A stretch of 6,048 nt of DNA from assembly GCA_002392945.1 (NCBI GenBank), contig DGHZ01000037.1, positions 1-6,048 on the forward strand, read 5' to 3'. The position numbers and the translations under genes were made by a program. Origin of the DNA: Caryophanales bacterium UBA3835. GTDB lineage: Bacteria; Bacillota_I; Bacilli_A; RFN20; CAG-826. The notes under the pieces were generated by a model. The model worked only from the letters and a program-made list of their open reading frames with translations, ran no database searches and was not told the DNA's origin. This document shows, piece after piece, positions 5,833-6,048 of this stretch. How positions within the stretch are numbered: the stretch's first letter is position 1; the number at the start of each line of letters is the position of its first letter.

Positions 5833-6048
5833 TCAAGCTGTCCTACTAATACTCAAACTACCATCAACAACATTAATTAATGGAGTAGGAGTTATAGTTG
5901 GATCATTAACAGCACCATTCACATATTCAACAGATACGGTAAAACAACATCCACGAGGCACATCTATGGTTGCACGACTTGTCACATTGCCATAAGAATC
6001 TACTACAGTAGGAGTATAAATACTTCTGCTACCGTCACGACTTTCTCC
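5833..6048 (-). CDS. C-terminal end of an unrecognised phage protein (start beyond window)
   Basis: An open frame enters from the right edge and runs 71 residues to TGA at 5833-5835. The visible sequence is polar with alternating beta-like stretches: it begins GESRDGSRSIYTPTVV, continues through RATIDVPRGCCFTVSVEYV, and ends in DGSLSISRTA. No family is recognised. The Thr/Val/Gly/Pro-rich, beta-rich character is what one sees in phage structural proteins, but this is weak evidence. It was missed by simple ORF calling because the start is outside the window; the in-frame end, and the AAGGAGG of the next gene directly after its TGA, support it as coding. Confidence 0.7.
   Translation of the reverse strand, partial: GESRDGSRSIYTPTVVDSYGNVTSRATIDVPRGCCFTVSVEYVNGAVNDPTITPTPLINVVDGSLSISRTA

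Noticed and set aside
5505..5849. 114-codon plus-strand open frame opposite the low-complexity gene
   Set aside because: It is antisense to a gene with a good ribosome site, its His/Ile/Thr-rich translation mirrors the low-complexity codons, and it has no family features.

Overview
This window looks like part of a tailed double-stranded DNA phage, or an integrated prophage, of a low-GC Gram-positive host (Clostridia or Bacilli). The DNA is AT-rich, most genes have strong AGGAGG-type ribosome sites, one start codon is TTG, and the gene set is typical of a phage packaging region. Every gene I can support lies on the minus strand, so transcription runs from high to low coordinates.

In transcription order: (1) the 3' end of an unrecognised gene (5833-6048); (2) a 175-residue protein with helical ends and a Tyr/Gly/Met/Arg/His-rich low-complexity middle (5289-5816); (3) a 10-bp hairpin (5253-5279); (4) a PhoH-like P-loop ATPase with a TTG start (4422-5228); (5) a ClpP-fold serine protease (3753-4391); (6) a calcineurin-like metallophosphoesterase with a long helical N-terminal extension (2511-3740, with the start moved downstream from the longest reading frame); (7) a terminator-like hairpin (2471-2505); (8) a tRNA with a CAT anticodon (2396-2470); (9) a zinc-ribbon protein, probably a non-canonical small terminase subunit (1246-2343); (10) the large terminase subunit, running off the left edge (1-1246).

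The terminase pair is the DNA-packaging motor; the last base of the small-subunit stop codon is the first base of the large-subunit ATG, so the two are probably translationally coupled. PhoH-like ATPase, ClpP-like protease and metallophosphoesterase are tightly spaced and read like one operon. Their individual biochemistry can be inferred from motifs, but their joint role in the phage cannot. No portal, capsid or tail gene is visible; they would be expected beyond the left edge.

I see no CRISPR array, transposase, integrase, anti-phage defence module or other obvious new system. The points most worth a second look are the tRNA with a bulged acceptor stem next to a terminator-like hairpin, the PhoH/ClpP/phosphoesterase cluster, the apparent Asp-to-Glu change in the ClpP triad, and the zinc-ribbon candidate small terminase.
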